From Diospyros lotus (lineage: Eukaryota; Streptophyta; Magnoliopsida; Ericales; Ebenaceae), in the NCBI RefSeq assembly GCF_014633365.1, contig NC_068342.1, forward strand, positions 234,622-298,621: DNA of 64,000 nucleotides, written 5' to 3'. The notes under the pieces are model-generated. The model did not search any database. It saw only the letters and a list, made by a program, of their open reading frames with translations, and was not told the DNA's origin. A program made the translations under genes and the position numbers. This document shows, piece after piece, positions 36,801-47,700 of the stretch. Position 1 is the stretch's first letter. Every line of letters begins with the position of its first letter.

Positions 36801-39800
36801 ACAGACATGCTTGGTAGCAAGGTAGTTGAGACACCTATTGACTCAGACCATAGAATTGGGACTGATTCAGAAGTAGGGGCAGTGGATAAGGGCATATCAA
36901 CGGCTAGTAGGGAGACTTATTTATTTGCCACGTACTCGGCCAGACATAGCCTATGTCGTGAGTGTGACTAGCCAATTCATGCATGATCCCAGAGAAAGCC
37001 ATCTCAAGGCTGTGTACAAAATTCTCCACTATCTTAAGGGGTCTTCAGGTAAGGATATTCTGTTTAAAAGGGTTGGAAACTTGTCTTTAGAATCATTCAC
37101 ATATGTTGATTATGCTGGGTCACTTATGGATAGAAGATCCACCTCAGGTTACTGCACCTTCTTGGGTGGAAATCTTATTACTTGGAGGAGCAAAAAACAA
37201 AGCGTGGTGGCAAGATCAACCTCAGGTTACTGTACCTTCTTGGGTGGAAATCTTATTACTTGGAGGAGCAAAAAACAGAGTGTGGTGGCAAGATCAAGTG
37301 TTGAACTTGAGTTTAGATCTATGGCCCTGGGTATTTGTGAACTTTTTTGGCTAAAAATTATTCTAACAAACTTGAAAATTCAGTGGTTAGTCCCTATGAG
37401 ACTTTATTGTGACAACAAGTCTGCTATAAGTATCGCCCACAACCCGGTTCAACATGATAGGACCAAACATGTGGAGGTTGATAGGCATTTCATCAAGGAG
37501 AAACTTGAGAGTGGACTGATTTGCACTCCCTTTGTTCCTACCGGTGGACAATTGGCAGATGTTTTAACTAAAGGCTTACCTGGTCATATTTTTCCCAAGA
37601 TCTTGAGCAAGATGGGAATGCATGATATACACTCACCATCTTGAGGGAGAGTGATAGAAATCAACGAGTGGATTCCTTCCTATGTGGTTTCTTTCCTGTT
37701 GTGCATTGCTGATTCCTAGCGGATTACTTGCTGCTTATTGGTTCTGATTTGATTTCCTTGTATTTCCTTGATTTCTTTGTATTTCCTTGTATGTTACAGT
37801 TGTAGTATCTTTCCTTTGATGTACATATTTCCTAAGTTAGTTTAGGAAACCTTCTCTCATTAGGGAACTGCCTATTCTGATTGATAGGTGTGTATCTATG
37901 TTGTATTTTTATGTTGAATAATGATAAGATTGGACGATTTCTTCTTCTTTCAACATATAGTAACAAATATTATTACAAAAATAACATAAAAGAAAAATAT
38001 CATTAGCATACCAAAACCATTTTGAATTTTCATGTAATATTAACAGCCTACTACAAATGGACACCAAGTGTATATTATGATAACATATTTTATCCTATTG
38101 TTTCAATCAAAACTGTATTTCAGTTAATGAACTCAAACTATTATGACAAAACTGTATCTTTCTATGAAAATGCGGCAATCACCTATAAAATTAACAATTT
38201 CTATTAACGCGACTTTAATGAAACAAGAGTTTGGTCCTTGTGCTTATAATATTCTATAGACTAACGAGTATCCAATATCATAAAAGAGCAAAAGCATTTT
38301 CTCATTTCATCCATCTTACTCTAGAAATGACACGGCACCACACACCAACTTGCCTCCTAGAAAACCGGGTCAAGGAAACAAAATGGTCAATTTGCCTGTC
38401 ATATAGCTTTTATCTCACAAAATAATTCCATCTTTGATAAGTTAGTTCCCTTTACTGGATATGTCAAGCTCAGTGTCTTCTATACCTCACACTAGGACTT
38501 CCGAAAGAAAAAAGGATGCCACATGCTGCTTTTAAGGGTCAAACAACAAATCCCAACCATATAATTACACCATATGATTTATAAATTTATTGGGCCTACA
38601 TGCTGGAGCATAGATGTGATGACTATATCCAATGCAATTGATGGCCAAGAGGCTTTACCTATTAGAAGACATCTACTCCAGCAGCTAAAATAGACAATAA
38701 TATTCTACTATATTTTAATTTGGATACACAACCTTCTCAGTTCGATACAGAGAACAATTGCTTTTGTGTTGACTTTATAGCTCATAAATCAACTTGACTC
38801 CAAGCAAGTTTAAGACCATTCAGAATTGTCTAAATTGAAGAAGGCACTACCAATCTAGAAGAAGTTCTCATAGCATGATTTATGTGGTAAAATTTAAATC
38901 AGGTCCAACTCACTGTATCTATCTGCCATTGCTATAAGAAATTACTGCATTCATAATTGTAATACAGAAAGCTAATTACAACATTTACATTTACTTTCTA
39001 AAGTCTGATTAACCTTGTCTTTTTTCTACTTCATACTTTACATCAATCAATTAAAATTTAATATGGCAAAACACCTGATCAAGCAAGAGGTCTCAATGTA
39101 GGATCAGGTGAACTATATATTTCCTTGGCATGGAAAGTCAGATCTAATGAATGAAAAGAATGTTCTTGATCTTCCAAGGGACTCTGGACTGTCACATAAC
39201 CTGAATAATGCTAACCATAATTTAAGTGATTAAAGTTGGAATCTCTTAAAAAGTTGGGCTGCCAGCAGTAATTGAGGGTTGGGATAAATATTCTGCCAAT
39301 ATAATAAATAGTACCGACAACCTGACTCATTAAGCAAGGCAAGTATGCAGTAAACAGGAAAGTCATCAGGAAGGCTCTAATCACGTGTTTATATAATTGG
39401 AGATGATTCCTGTGAAGCATATCCACTATGCAATTCACCATCACTCAAAGGAGAAGCCTTGATAAATGCACTCAACAGGTCAGTTAGGAGAATAAATCTG
39501 GATAGAGCACTTTGATAAGGGTATCTAACACTGTAGTTCACCAAGCAATAGTTTACGGTAGAGAAGTTAACAGCTGAAAGATTCTAAAGTCATACAGCTA
39601 AAATAGGAGATCAGTTCATTCAGCAAGGAGATCAAATTTTGATAGAGCACTTTGATAAAGAGTATCTAAAACTGCAGTTTACCAAGAAATAAGTTACAGA
39701 AGAGAAGCTAACAGCTGAAAGATTGTAAAGTGATTCAGCTAAGATAGCAGATAGCAAGAGGAAGTAAATGGCCACTATTATGGAGAAGTTCCCTCCAGCA

Positions 39801-41905
39801 TGGAAAAATCAATACAACTAATTAACAGCTGATCTTACAAAGGAAAATCAGGGGGTTCCTTCATGGTTTATTGGGAAGTTAAGTCTGTATGATTTCCACA
39901 TCAACTTGAGCAATGATACAAATGAATACAAGTCAACCTAAGATATTGAACATTACATGTTTCCAAGTATGCATTGGAATATTAAGAATGCCCTAGTAAT
40001 CAAATTATACTTTGTCATTCTCCAATTCTTTTTTTTTCTTTCTGATTTCACTTTCCTTCCTCTCCACAATTATACCAGGATGGGGCATCTTTAAAGAAAA
40101 TGTTGGGAAGCTCAAACCTCTGTAATTTTTAAAAGAATTGAAGAAAAATAATTTTTTTTTGTAATCTATCATCAGAGAAACATGCAATTAAAGCTTCATT
40201 GTATGCCCAACCAAAGCTTAACAAATAAGAAGATAGAAAACTATAAGTCCATGATAAGACACAGATGCAGCATCAAAATTAAATAACTACCTAAATACCA
40301 TAGGGCAGTAGTCCTTCCAATAGAAGTCAGTAGAGTAGTGGGGAGGTGTAAATTGGGATCCCTTCCTTGGAAAATACATTTGTATTTTAGCTCGCTCCCC
40401 AAAATCTGAAGCCCTCACGTCACGCATGGGTACTGGTGTGATCTTTCCAACAGTGTACCTGAACTTCAAATGTGATTCCAGGAATGAAATATATATTTGA
40501 AACATTGTGTTGTATACTTCATGAAAACATAAATGTCAAATTTTGAACGCTTTTGCAGATGGGCTTATGTAGTTCAGATAATACAAATGAGCAATACACT
40601 TAACTACAACTACTTACTATAATACTGATGACAACAGAAACAGCAGAAGAATTGGAACTTTCTGGTTACCTGATACCAAGTTGCAAATTAAGCATCAGAT
40701 AATGACTCTTACGACCTTCAAAGATGTCCACACATGACCTCCTTTTCACTTTGTTGGAATGAAACTTACTCTGCTGTTTATTTTTGCGTAGTAGTTCTGT
40801 TCTTTTTCTAACCCTCTCTTTAATCAAAACTCCTTGCATGTATTCCCTTTCAAAAAATATGCTGGTATCATCCTGCACATCGTACTGTCCTCTGTTGGAG
40901 GAAAGAGATGAGACGCACGAAGTGTCATGAGATGAAAACTCTCTGGTGGAATCATAAAGGCTTGAAACTTCGTCCAATGATATAGTCCTCTGTGATATTT
41001 GACCTGGACCTCCTGGAAATCTTTTCGTAGAAATCTTTTCCGAAAGACTGCGCTTGACAGTTGAACCCACAACTCTGGACTCTTTGGAATTCAAGGATGA
41101 ACTATGAAAGAGTAACCTTTTCTTCTTTCCTTCATGCCTCTTTCCCTCATGCCCGCCAAAGCTAGATAACCTTCTTAGGGATGGAAGTTTGCTTCCAGCA
41201 GGATAATATGTCCCTTGACCATCCTTCAGGCCCTTGGTCCATGTGCCAAAATAGTAACTCCCATCTGCAAATCTATAACAGCCTGACCCATGTCTCAATC
41301 CATTCAACCAAAAGCCATCGAAAAGGTCACCATTAACCCATGTCATAACCCCTCTGCCATTAATTATTCCAGCTTTCCAGTTTCCAATATATGTGCTACC
41401 ATTACTCCAAGCGTATTGACCACTGCCTTCACGTATTCCCTCTTTCCATGAACCATCATAAACATCTGAATTGCAATATTCTTTTCTTCCAAGCCCATGT
41501 TGAATGTTCATCCTCCAGGCCCCTTTATAACTAGACCCATCAGGACTAATAAGAGTGCCAAATCCATGAAGGTAATCCCCAGAAAAATCACCCTCATAAG
41601 TTGCACCTGATGACCAAAAGATTTTGCCTTTCCCAGTCATTTTTCCCGCTTCCCAATCACCTTCATAAACTGTTCCATCTGGCCAAGTATACTTTCCTTT
41701 TCCATGAGGAAAGACCCCCTTGAAATTACCAATATAGACGTCTCCATTTAAGAGAACCTTCTCACTGGACCTGAAAATAAATCATGCTTATCACAAATGC
41801 ATTAGTGTATTATATTGAATAATCATATGGAACAACTGGCCTACTATAGCAAGCACATAAAATACAGATAACAAGGAATGAAGAACACCTTTCACTGCTT
41901 CCCAT
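21872..41905 (-). CDS. PIP5K: Phosphatidylinositol-4-phosphate 5-kinase with N-terminal MORN repeats, complete
   Basis: Nine coding exons: 41889-41905, 40670-41770, 40291-40458, 28213-28378, 25572-25682, 25286-25476, 22970-23124, 22675-22840, 21872-22157, summing to 2,361 nt (786 aa). Eight MORN repeats of about 23 residues (e.g. [16 protein letters not shown]) fill residues about 17-200, followed by a Ser/Arg-rich linker. The lipid-kinase domain has the P-loop-like SPGKSGS (457-463), Lys476 in FFIKT, DLKGS (542-546), IIDYSLL (599-605) with catalytic Asp601, GIIDIL with Asp735, and activation loop [10 protein letters not shown] (743-752). Such kinases make PI(4,5)P2 at the plasma membrane. 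The MORN pattern resembles Arabidopsis PIP5K7/8 more than PIP5K1-6. The first coding exon has only 17 nt; its ATG is supported by donor phase and the [16 protein letters not shown] junction. Intron 3 is 11.9 kb and filled with retrotransposons. IIDYSLL differs from the usual IMDYSLL. Confidence 0.93.
26995..27600 (+). repeat. LTR-like promoter fragment in PIP5K intron 4 (uncertain)
   Basis: A TATA-like GCCTATAAATATGGC at about 27300-27314 is followed by a very pyrimidine-rich stretch (27380-27590), the arrangement seen in small plant LTRs. Both frames of the pyrimidine tract are open only because of low complexity. No partner copy, primer site or target duplication was found. Confidence 0.25.
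27812..27915. repeat. 52 bp tandem direct repeat in PIP5K intron 4
   Basis: Two adjacent copies, 27812-27863 and 27864-27915, each beginning TACCACTCTTATTCTGTAT and containing TTGACTTTCTTTAGGATC, with a few substitutions between them. It is non-coding. Confidence 0.8.
28933..29197 (+). repeat. 5' LTR of the outer Copia element (265 bp)
   Basis: It begins TGCTAGAAATCAAC and ends TTCTCTTTCAACA, the counterpart of 37652-37955. By eye the aligned parts differ by roughly eight substitutions plus a small indel, and the 3' copy carries about 39 extra bases of TTTCCTTG-type repetition. The similarity suggests a fairly recent insertion. Confidence 0.9.
29198..29212 (+). other. Copia primer-binding site
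   Basis: TGGTATCAGAGCC directly after the 5' LTR is the sequence complementary to the 3' end of initiator methionine tRNA used by most plant Copia elements for minus-strand priming. Confidence 0.85.
29263..33839 (+). pseudogene. Broken gag-pol of the inner Copia element
   Basis: Domains in order: gag helical region (about 29263-29690) with a frameshift near 29340; zinc knuckle around 29750-29795 interrupted by a stop at 29767-29769; protease with DSGCSFH (about 29927); GAG-pre-integrase; integrase with DLWGP, TDNGLEF and NGVAERIN carrying the D,D,E residues (30470-30790); reverse transcriptase from about 31485, split by a hAT insertion; RNase H (about 33380-33839) with SDAD and STTEAEY. There are frame breaks near 30230 and 30630, several stops, and the YVDD catalytic motif of reverse transcriptase is missing around 32895. 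The element cannot encode working enzymes. Confidence 0.88.
31627..32434. mobile_element. GGCC-rich non-autonomous hAT element (808 bp) with perfect 8 bp target duplication
   Basis: It splits the reverse transcriptase of the inner Copia element. The ends are TAGAGGTGTCAAAAGGGCC and, on the complement, TATAGGTGTCAAAAGGGCC. Both sides are flanked by GCTGCAAA (31619-31626 and 32435-32442), an exact 8 bp duplication; removing one copy plus the element rejoins the host reading frame. About 190 bases at each end are dense arrays of GGCC/CCGG motifs and the centre is almost pure A+T. No transposase is present, so it moved with a transposase supplied in trans. Confidence 0.92.
33910..34490 (+). repeat. 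3' LTR of the inner Copia element (581 bp)
   Basis: It begins TGTTAGAACATTTG just after a purine-rich GGGTGGAGATTT tract and ends ATGCTAACA, so the tips form the inverted pair TGTTAG/CTAACA. A TATA-like CTTATAAATAGGGG lies at about 34108. It follows the inner RNase H by about 70 bases, the normal place for a 3' LTR. No second copy exists in the window. Confidence 0.8.
34491..37644 (+). pseudogene. Broken pol of the outer Copia element
   Basis: It starts within the GAG-pre-integrase region ([18 protein letters not shown]), then integrase with [15 protein letters not shown] and NGVIERKN (the D,D,E residues), reverse transcriptase with an intact [10 protein letters not shown] (about 36605), and RNase H with Asp-containing YVDYAGS and the C-terminal [13 protein letters not shown] stop at 36115-36117 sits where related elements have Trp. 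A frame break near 36490 and another near 36925 split it further. A 78 bp in-frame tandem duplication lies in RNase H. The final stop is at 37642-37644. Confidence 0.88.
37141..37296 (+). repeat. 78 bp in-frame tandem duplication in Copia RNase H
   Basis: Copies 37141-37218 and 37219-37296 are nearly identical and encode the same 26 residues (from [15 protein letters not shown] to SVVAR). Because 78 is a multiple of three the frame stays open across both copies. Confidence 0.93.
37641..37651 (+). other. Polypurine tract of the outer Copia element
   Basis: TTGAGGGAGAG lies immediately before the 3' LTR and overlaps the stop region of pol; it is the expected primer for plus-strand synthesis. 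Confidence 0.7.
37652..37955 (+). repeat. 3' LTR of the outer Copia element (304 bp)
   Basis: It begins TGATAGAAATCAACG and ends CTTCTTTCAACA. It matches the 5' LTR except for scattered substitutions and about 39 extra bases made of TTTCCTTGTA-type units around 37735-37785. It is followed by the TATAG target duplication. Confidence 0.9.
39470..39755. repeat. Diverged tandem duplication of about 140 bp in PIP5K intron 3
   Basis: Two neighbouring units share GATAGAGCACTTTGATAA (starting 39501 and 39641), GTATCTAA and AACAGCTGAAAGATT in the same order and spacing. Many substitutions separate them, so the duplication is old. It is non-coding. Confidence 0.75.
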
Positions 41906-41921
41906 GATCCCAACAGGATAA

Positions 41922-42074
41922 CTAGCAGTATTTGATTAGTTTCAAAGTCCTCTTAATAGGGACACCATGCTTCTTAGCCTTGAGCAATGGCAGAGAATCT
42001 CTTCTGCGTTGAATTGCAATGCTCTGAACGATGAAAACAATTTGGTTCATGCCGTGAAAGGAGAAACCAAACAT
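41922..42074 (-). CDS. Possible upstream ORF in the PIP5K 5' leader (50 codons)
   Basis: On the PIP5K strand an ATG at 42072-42074 opens 50 codons (start MFGFSFHGMN, end LKLIKYC) and stops 16 bases before the PIP5K start codon. The same frame stays open upstream to at least 42188 without an ATG. If this segment is in the mature leader it would be a translated upstream ORF. Candidate acceptors at about 42172 and inside the ORF mean the leader exon start is unknown. No family was recognised. Confidence 0.3.
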   Translation of the reverse strand: MFGFSFHGMNQIVFIVQSIAIQRRRDSLPLLKAKKHGVPIKRTLKLIKYC

Positions 42075-42478
42075 CCAAAGAAATGACGGCCATAACTCAA
42101 GCAAAGTACCAATCCGACCGTTGACCAGGTAATTGCGCGGTTTTGTGCTATTTATCTTCTTCTTAGTTTTCCTGAAAGGCAGAGCCACTGGATCCTTTGT
42201 CTCCTTTGATCTCTCCAGAGTTCAACAGAGAATCTGTTCATCAATACAGCATCTAGATTTCAGATGGAAATACCATAACACCAAGAACGATTACACGTAA
42301 ATAAACTAAAAGATTATGATTCAAAATACAGCAATGGAAATCATTTGAACAATGATGATATTACTCATTTCTGAATCAATTCGGTAACATTTGTCAATCT
42401 TCAATTTTTGATCTTATTCCAGTTCAATACAGTGATCAGAATATTCAAAATTACAGAGAATATAAAACACCAGCTCAC

Positions 42479-42640
42479 CTGCAATAGATTACTGATCGGA
42501 TGTAACCGAACATATACAAGATTGAAACCCTAGAATTGGCCAATGCCAGCGTCCGAATCCGTTTGGAAACCGACAGCAGCAGTTATCAACTCTCTCTCTC
42601 TCTCTCTCCAAAAATCTGACTCTGTCTCTCTCTCACTCTC
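42479..42640 (-). other. PIP5K: Probable first non-coding exon and promoter-proximal region of PIP5K, with (CT)n tract
   Basis: A good donor CAG|GTGAGC lies at about 42479/42478 on the minus strand. Upstream, GA-rich sequence (the CT microsatellite at about 42590-42645 on the plus strand) and the telo-box AAACCCTA (42525-42532, plus strand) fit a plant leader. It is supported only by sequence signals. Confidence 0.45.
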
Positions 42641-42645
42641 CAAAA

Positions 42646-44720
42646 TCTTCGTCACTGTCTGGCCCCGCTACTGTACCGTTGCCGTAAATGCTCATCCGAA
42701 AAGAGGGAAAAGAGTAAGGAAGGCCCAGAGAAGACAGATCAGGATCGGACGCGTGGGGAGCATGCAGGTGGAAGTCCAGATTTTGACATTGATAATGGGA
42801 CCCACAGCCGTTTATCGGGTGGGATTTTAGCGAAGATGTACACTATTTTTTACATCTTGGACTACATAAGGGATATTATAACCAAAATACTTTGTACCTC
42901 TCCATATGTCTCATGCATTTCTATGCGCCTCATGAAAAATATTTTTGTCATTAGTATACTTTTGTGTAGTTTAAAGTGTCCACAAAAGTGTATCACTAGC
43001 ATTATTCTTGCAAAAGCAGTGGTACGGGCTGTAGACGATAAGGCCGCCTTTGAACTATCTGCCACGTAAAGCATAACTGTCGTGTTGGGGAAGGGGGCTG
43101 GGATTCGGTGCGGCGATTTGCATAGCTGACACGACAGTGGTGGGACTCTGTCTGTCTGTCTAGCATCAGCTGGACCCACCTTCATGTGCCATGTGATGCG
43201 AGTGCACCAGCTCTGGGTGCTTCCGCCGCATGGCCTCCTGCGATTGACTAGTTGTCAAAATCCGATACAATTAGTATTTTTTTATTATTTTACAAGATAA
43301 AAATAACTCAACGTGCATATAAAATTAAAATAAATTATGATTTAACTCGGTAGAAATTTGTAAAATTTTAAGTTAGATAATAAATTTACCGATTTCAACT
43401 TTCAAAAGATTAAAGACATAACTATTTTCTTTTCAAATCTTCATAATATTAATTTTAATTTCAAGAATACCCTTGCCTTTTGTAAACCTTTATCACTCTC
43501 AAGCACATTCGTCGTAATCTTTTTTCCATTCCCCCTTGTTGCACTGTTATTCAATGTTTGGTGCCACTGTTAGTTCACAACTTTGATTATTCAGTATTAC
43601 TGTAGATCCACAAATACGAATTACTAGTTAAATTGTCGTCAATTCACAAATACAAATCGATGTTTCCATGCTCGCTTGCTCGATGTTGCTGTTTCTTTGC
43701 AACACAAATTGATTCATAGCTTTAATTGCTCAATGTTGCTATCAATTCAACTTAAAGAGGTATACAATTTCGTATGTTTATTCTTTTGCAATTTATTTGT
43801 CTATTTCTTTTTTTGCAATTTTTTGATCTAATTTAGTAATTCCTATTGGCCATGGCTAGCTTTGTTTTTTCTTTGTCTACTTCCATTAATTTGATTATTG
43901 TTGACTTTTTAAATTTGAAAGTGAATTATTATTGATTTTCTTAAAGAATTAAATGTTTATTGGTTTCCTTAATTTGATAGTAAAATTTAAAAAATATTTT
44001 TAATTTGAAAGTGAATTATTGTTGATTTTATTTTACGATTCAATTTTATAAACTTTCTTTCAATTTTATTGTAAAATTTTGAATTAACAACCTTACTCTT
44101 AACCAATTATGATTATTCTAAAATTAACCGACTATTTGCGTGACATATATGTAGACATAATTTAATTTGTATATATATATATATGTAAAATGATAAATTA
44201 TAATATGACTGTCTATCTGACTTTGCTTTTATAAAAGAAAATAGGAAGACGTACAAGATGCGGATGAACAAATGATTAATAAATGATTAACAAACAAAAT
44301 GGGGAGGAATGAAGGCCGTCCACTCAGACCATCACATAACACACATAATGCGGATGAGTTGGCTGACTCACTGCAAGCTTTTGGCTTTTGGCTTTTGGCT
44401 TTTGCCGTCCAATTATAATTCCATTGCCATTTGCCAACAAGTTTTAGGTAGCCTAAAAGAAAGATCCACCATTCCTGTTTTTTAACCTTTTCAACAAACA
44501 GCTTGGTTGAAAGCCAAAGCTGTAGGTGTAGCCATCTTCATAAAGAGAAAACTATAACGAAGCAAACAAAAATATTTCTTTGTTACATGGGGTTGTATGT
44601 CCACCCCCCCCCCCCCCCCCCCCCCAACCCCCCTTAAAATTTAGTGAATCCCTGAATAGATAGCTGATCTCCAAACTCTCACCAGCAGCAACAACGGCTC
44701 ATCATCGTCTCAAACTACTC
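42646..44720. other. Intergenic region between PIP5K promoter and ALKBH9 3' end
   Basis: AT-rich non-coding sequence. It contains a short GCTTTTG tandem repeat at about 44378-44404 and a 22-base C run at 44604-44625. No gene-like frame or recognised transposon was found; 43,250-44,250 is very AT-rich. Confidence 0.55.
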
Positions 44721-47700
44721 CTACTTCCTCTTGCCTCTCTGCCTATTCCCAGGGTTGGAGCTCCCAAGTGGAGGGAAATCACCATGACTATAACTATTAG
44801 TGTTAGTAGTAGTAGTGGTGTCAATCATAGAGGCATTCCGACCCATCATGGTTGTTTTCTTCTCCCACTCCTCTTGCTGGAAGGGCAACTTGAACTTGGT
44901 TGACGAATGATTTCCAAGTGGCTTTATCCCCATGAGATCTGGATCCGGTGAGTAGCTGTACGGGCGTCTGCTCTCATCCATTTTCCTGAAGGTGATGGAG
45001 ATCCTGCCCCAAACAAAATATTTATAATTGTTAAATATAATTAAGGATCATCTTCATATTCTTACAGCTCCCACGCAACAACATATACTCCATTTTAGTC
45101 ACGAGCAAGAAAATACCATACCTTCTTGCCGGGACACCCGGAACACAGTGTTTCGCTATGTCAGCTGCATTCCCATTTAGAACCAGCACCGACCTGGAAT
45201 GAAATGAAATAATTTACAGGAAAAATTTATGTCAGCTGTGAAAAAATACAAAGGAAGTTCACGTGCATTCAAGTCAGCAATGAACATGACCAGAAAAACT
45301 AGCATTCACGAGTCCAAGATTAGAGCATCAGATGCCATACCCGAGTGGCAAAGGTATAGATATCGGGCCAGCAAATTCCCCCGGGCCAACAATGTTCAAA
45401 TTTACACCAAAGAGGATATTGCACTCTGACAAGAACGACACAGTGCAAAAGGGTCGAAGGAAGTCGTGGTTATCAATATGAGGCGGAATGCAATCCCCTT
45501 CATCATAGATATTCACTATACAACTATCTGGAACACAGCTTGGAGGCAAAACATGCCACCTGACCAGCCTCCTGATCATTTCCTTGAATAGGGGAGGTAG
45601 AGGATCAACCTCCTCGTCTCTAACTATACCTGGGGGATTCCCTTTTTTGTCCTGTGAAAAGCATGAAAGTACACACATCAGCTAAACATACTAACTGTTT
45701 AACAGCAAACAGTAAGAGCAAGTAATAAAGGTCCAAATCCAAAATATTACCAGTGCATAGTTGTAACAGCAACCAAATTGCATTGTCACGCGCCCTTTAC
45801 CTCGCATCCACTTATGTGGTTCCGAATATGTTCTCGCTGCAACATGTTTAGAAGGGAAAATGAACAAACAGAAGGAACACAAATTCACGCTCTGAAACAT
45901 GAGTAATATGTACAGTAAGATGCAGTTGTCCATCTGAAAGTTAATAGATTGACGAGCAGCAGCATTAGGGGAGTAAATGTACTAACCATGCCCCAAATAA
46001 TTAATTATATGATGTCATTTTCTAAATACTCAATCTTATTAGTTTAATTGACACTTGGCATGTCTATTCTATGACCAAAAACGATACCTCCTATGAAAAA
46101 CATTCATCTATTTATTTCATTTCCAGGGAACATTCAAGATTGAATGATTACATTATTTAGAAGTTTATTTCAACTAGTTGTTAGAGAAGGCAATGTATTT
46201 AATGGATGGGTCTCTTTAATTTATGCTAGCTAAGCAAGTATGCATGACATATATGTCTCTAAAAAGAAACTTCTTCGGCATCCGTCTTGTATTTTTCGAA
46301 ATAAAGAATACTATGAATGCAAGTCAAACAAGCTGCCCCACTTTCCTTTGCCGTTTCTGTTTCACTAGCTAACTTTGCATGTACTTCATCATAAGGTGAT
46401 GGAATAATATAAACATTTGAAATAAGATTATGTTGCATTTGTACTTTAGCCTCGCTTTTAATTTCGGCAAAACTCAGATACGTACAGAAACTGAGGTTTT
46501 GGCATACATACCTCGAAGCTGACCACTCTGCCCCTTGCGCTGTATACTGTAGACGCACTCCACAATCATCTTTTGCTCCTCGGCATTGAACACTCCTGTG
46601 TGAAGCTCAAGTCCTCGAAGCACGTTTGTTGCCTTTCCATTAACCCGCTCCACATGAACAAAATCCTTCCTACTCCCAATTTGAGCTAACCTAACATGCT
46701 CTTTTTGCTCCTCGGACAATTCATCAACAGATCCTCTCCCAGTTCCTGAGCAAACCGATTCAGGGTTGTTTTTGGTCCATCTCCCTGAGTGAACAGATTT
46801 TGGAGTTTGGCCAGAGCGCCATGATGTTGTCTTTGTAGATTCTTCTGGACTTGTATCTGATAAATTCAACCTAGAAGATTTTTCTGACAGCACCTCTGCA
46901 GAACATTTGCCATTTTCATTTGATACAGATAATGGTTTACTGAACTTTCCTGCAGAAAGAAGATAAAAAATGTGAAAACAAATTCCTGCCTGATATTGTA
47001 ACATACAGAAAATTTAAAATCAGAGGCCTTTACTCTAGTTATTCATGACATTGTCAATAGTCATAGGCTATCTGAAACAAGTTATAGCCTACAAATTAAA
47101 TACTTCCTCTTGTAAAAGCAGGCAACTTTGATCTCTCGGAAAACAATGCTAAGAAAGATAAACAAACTCGAAGACCTTAAAATTTTTGTAAAGCAGAAAG
47201 AGAAGTCAACAGAGGTTCATTCTTTTTCTTCCTCCTATGTTATGTAATTCTTGGCCAAAGTCCATAATCATTGAGATTCCTCAACATATTACGAATTCAA
47301 ATATAAAAGTAGGAAAGAAACATAGTATTCATAATGTCCAAATAAGTAATACCAGGGATGGATATATAAATGTAATTGTAATTATATGCATTCATATATA
47401 TATTACCATAGACACAATCAACATATAATGCTTAAAAATAAAAAATTAAAAACAAATAGAAAATATACGTACCTCTTATTTTACAAAACTATTACACTTT
47501 TTTATTTTTTTTTTCTCAGTACATGAAATATTGAGAGGTCATTCTTATAAAAACTATAAATAAATTCTAAATGTCATAAGAAAAACCATAGACTGTATGC
47601 AAAAATCTTGAAAGGTATAAGGAGGTAAATGAAAAAATCTTGAAGGGTATAGGGGATAACTGAAAAATCTTGAAAAGTATATAGTGGATAAATTTAAAAT

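Larger units (their letters stand above)
28928..37960 (+). mobile_element. Outer Copia LTR retrotransposon in PIP5K intron 3, with target duplication
   Basis: The element runs 28933-37955, with 5' LTR 28933-29197 and 3' LTR 37652-37955, both starting TG and ending CA. It is flanked on both sides by the identical pentamer TATAG (28928-28932 and 37956-37960). A primer-binding site TGGTATCAGAGCC abuts the 5' LTR and a purine tract precedes the 3' LTR. It is in the opposite orientation to the host gene. Its own gag and protease are missing; what lies between its leader and its integrase is a second Copia element. Its pol survives at about 34491-37644 but is broken. Confidence 0.9.

Noticed and set aside
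42543..42830. 95-residue plus-strand frame upstream of PIP5K
   Set aside because: It runs through the CT microsatellite and the PIP5K promoter and has low-complexity Ser-rich sequence.
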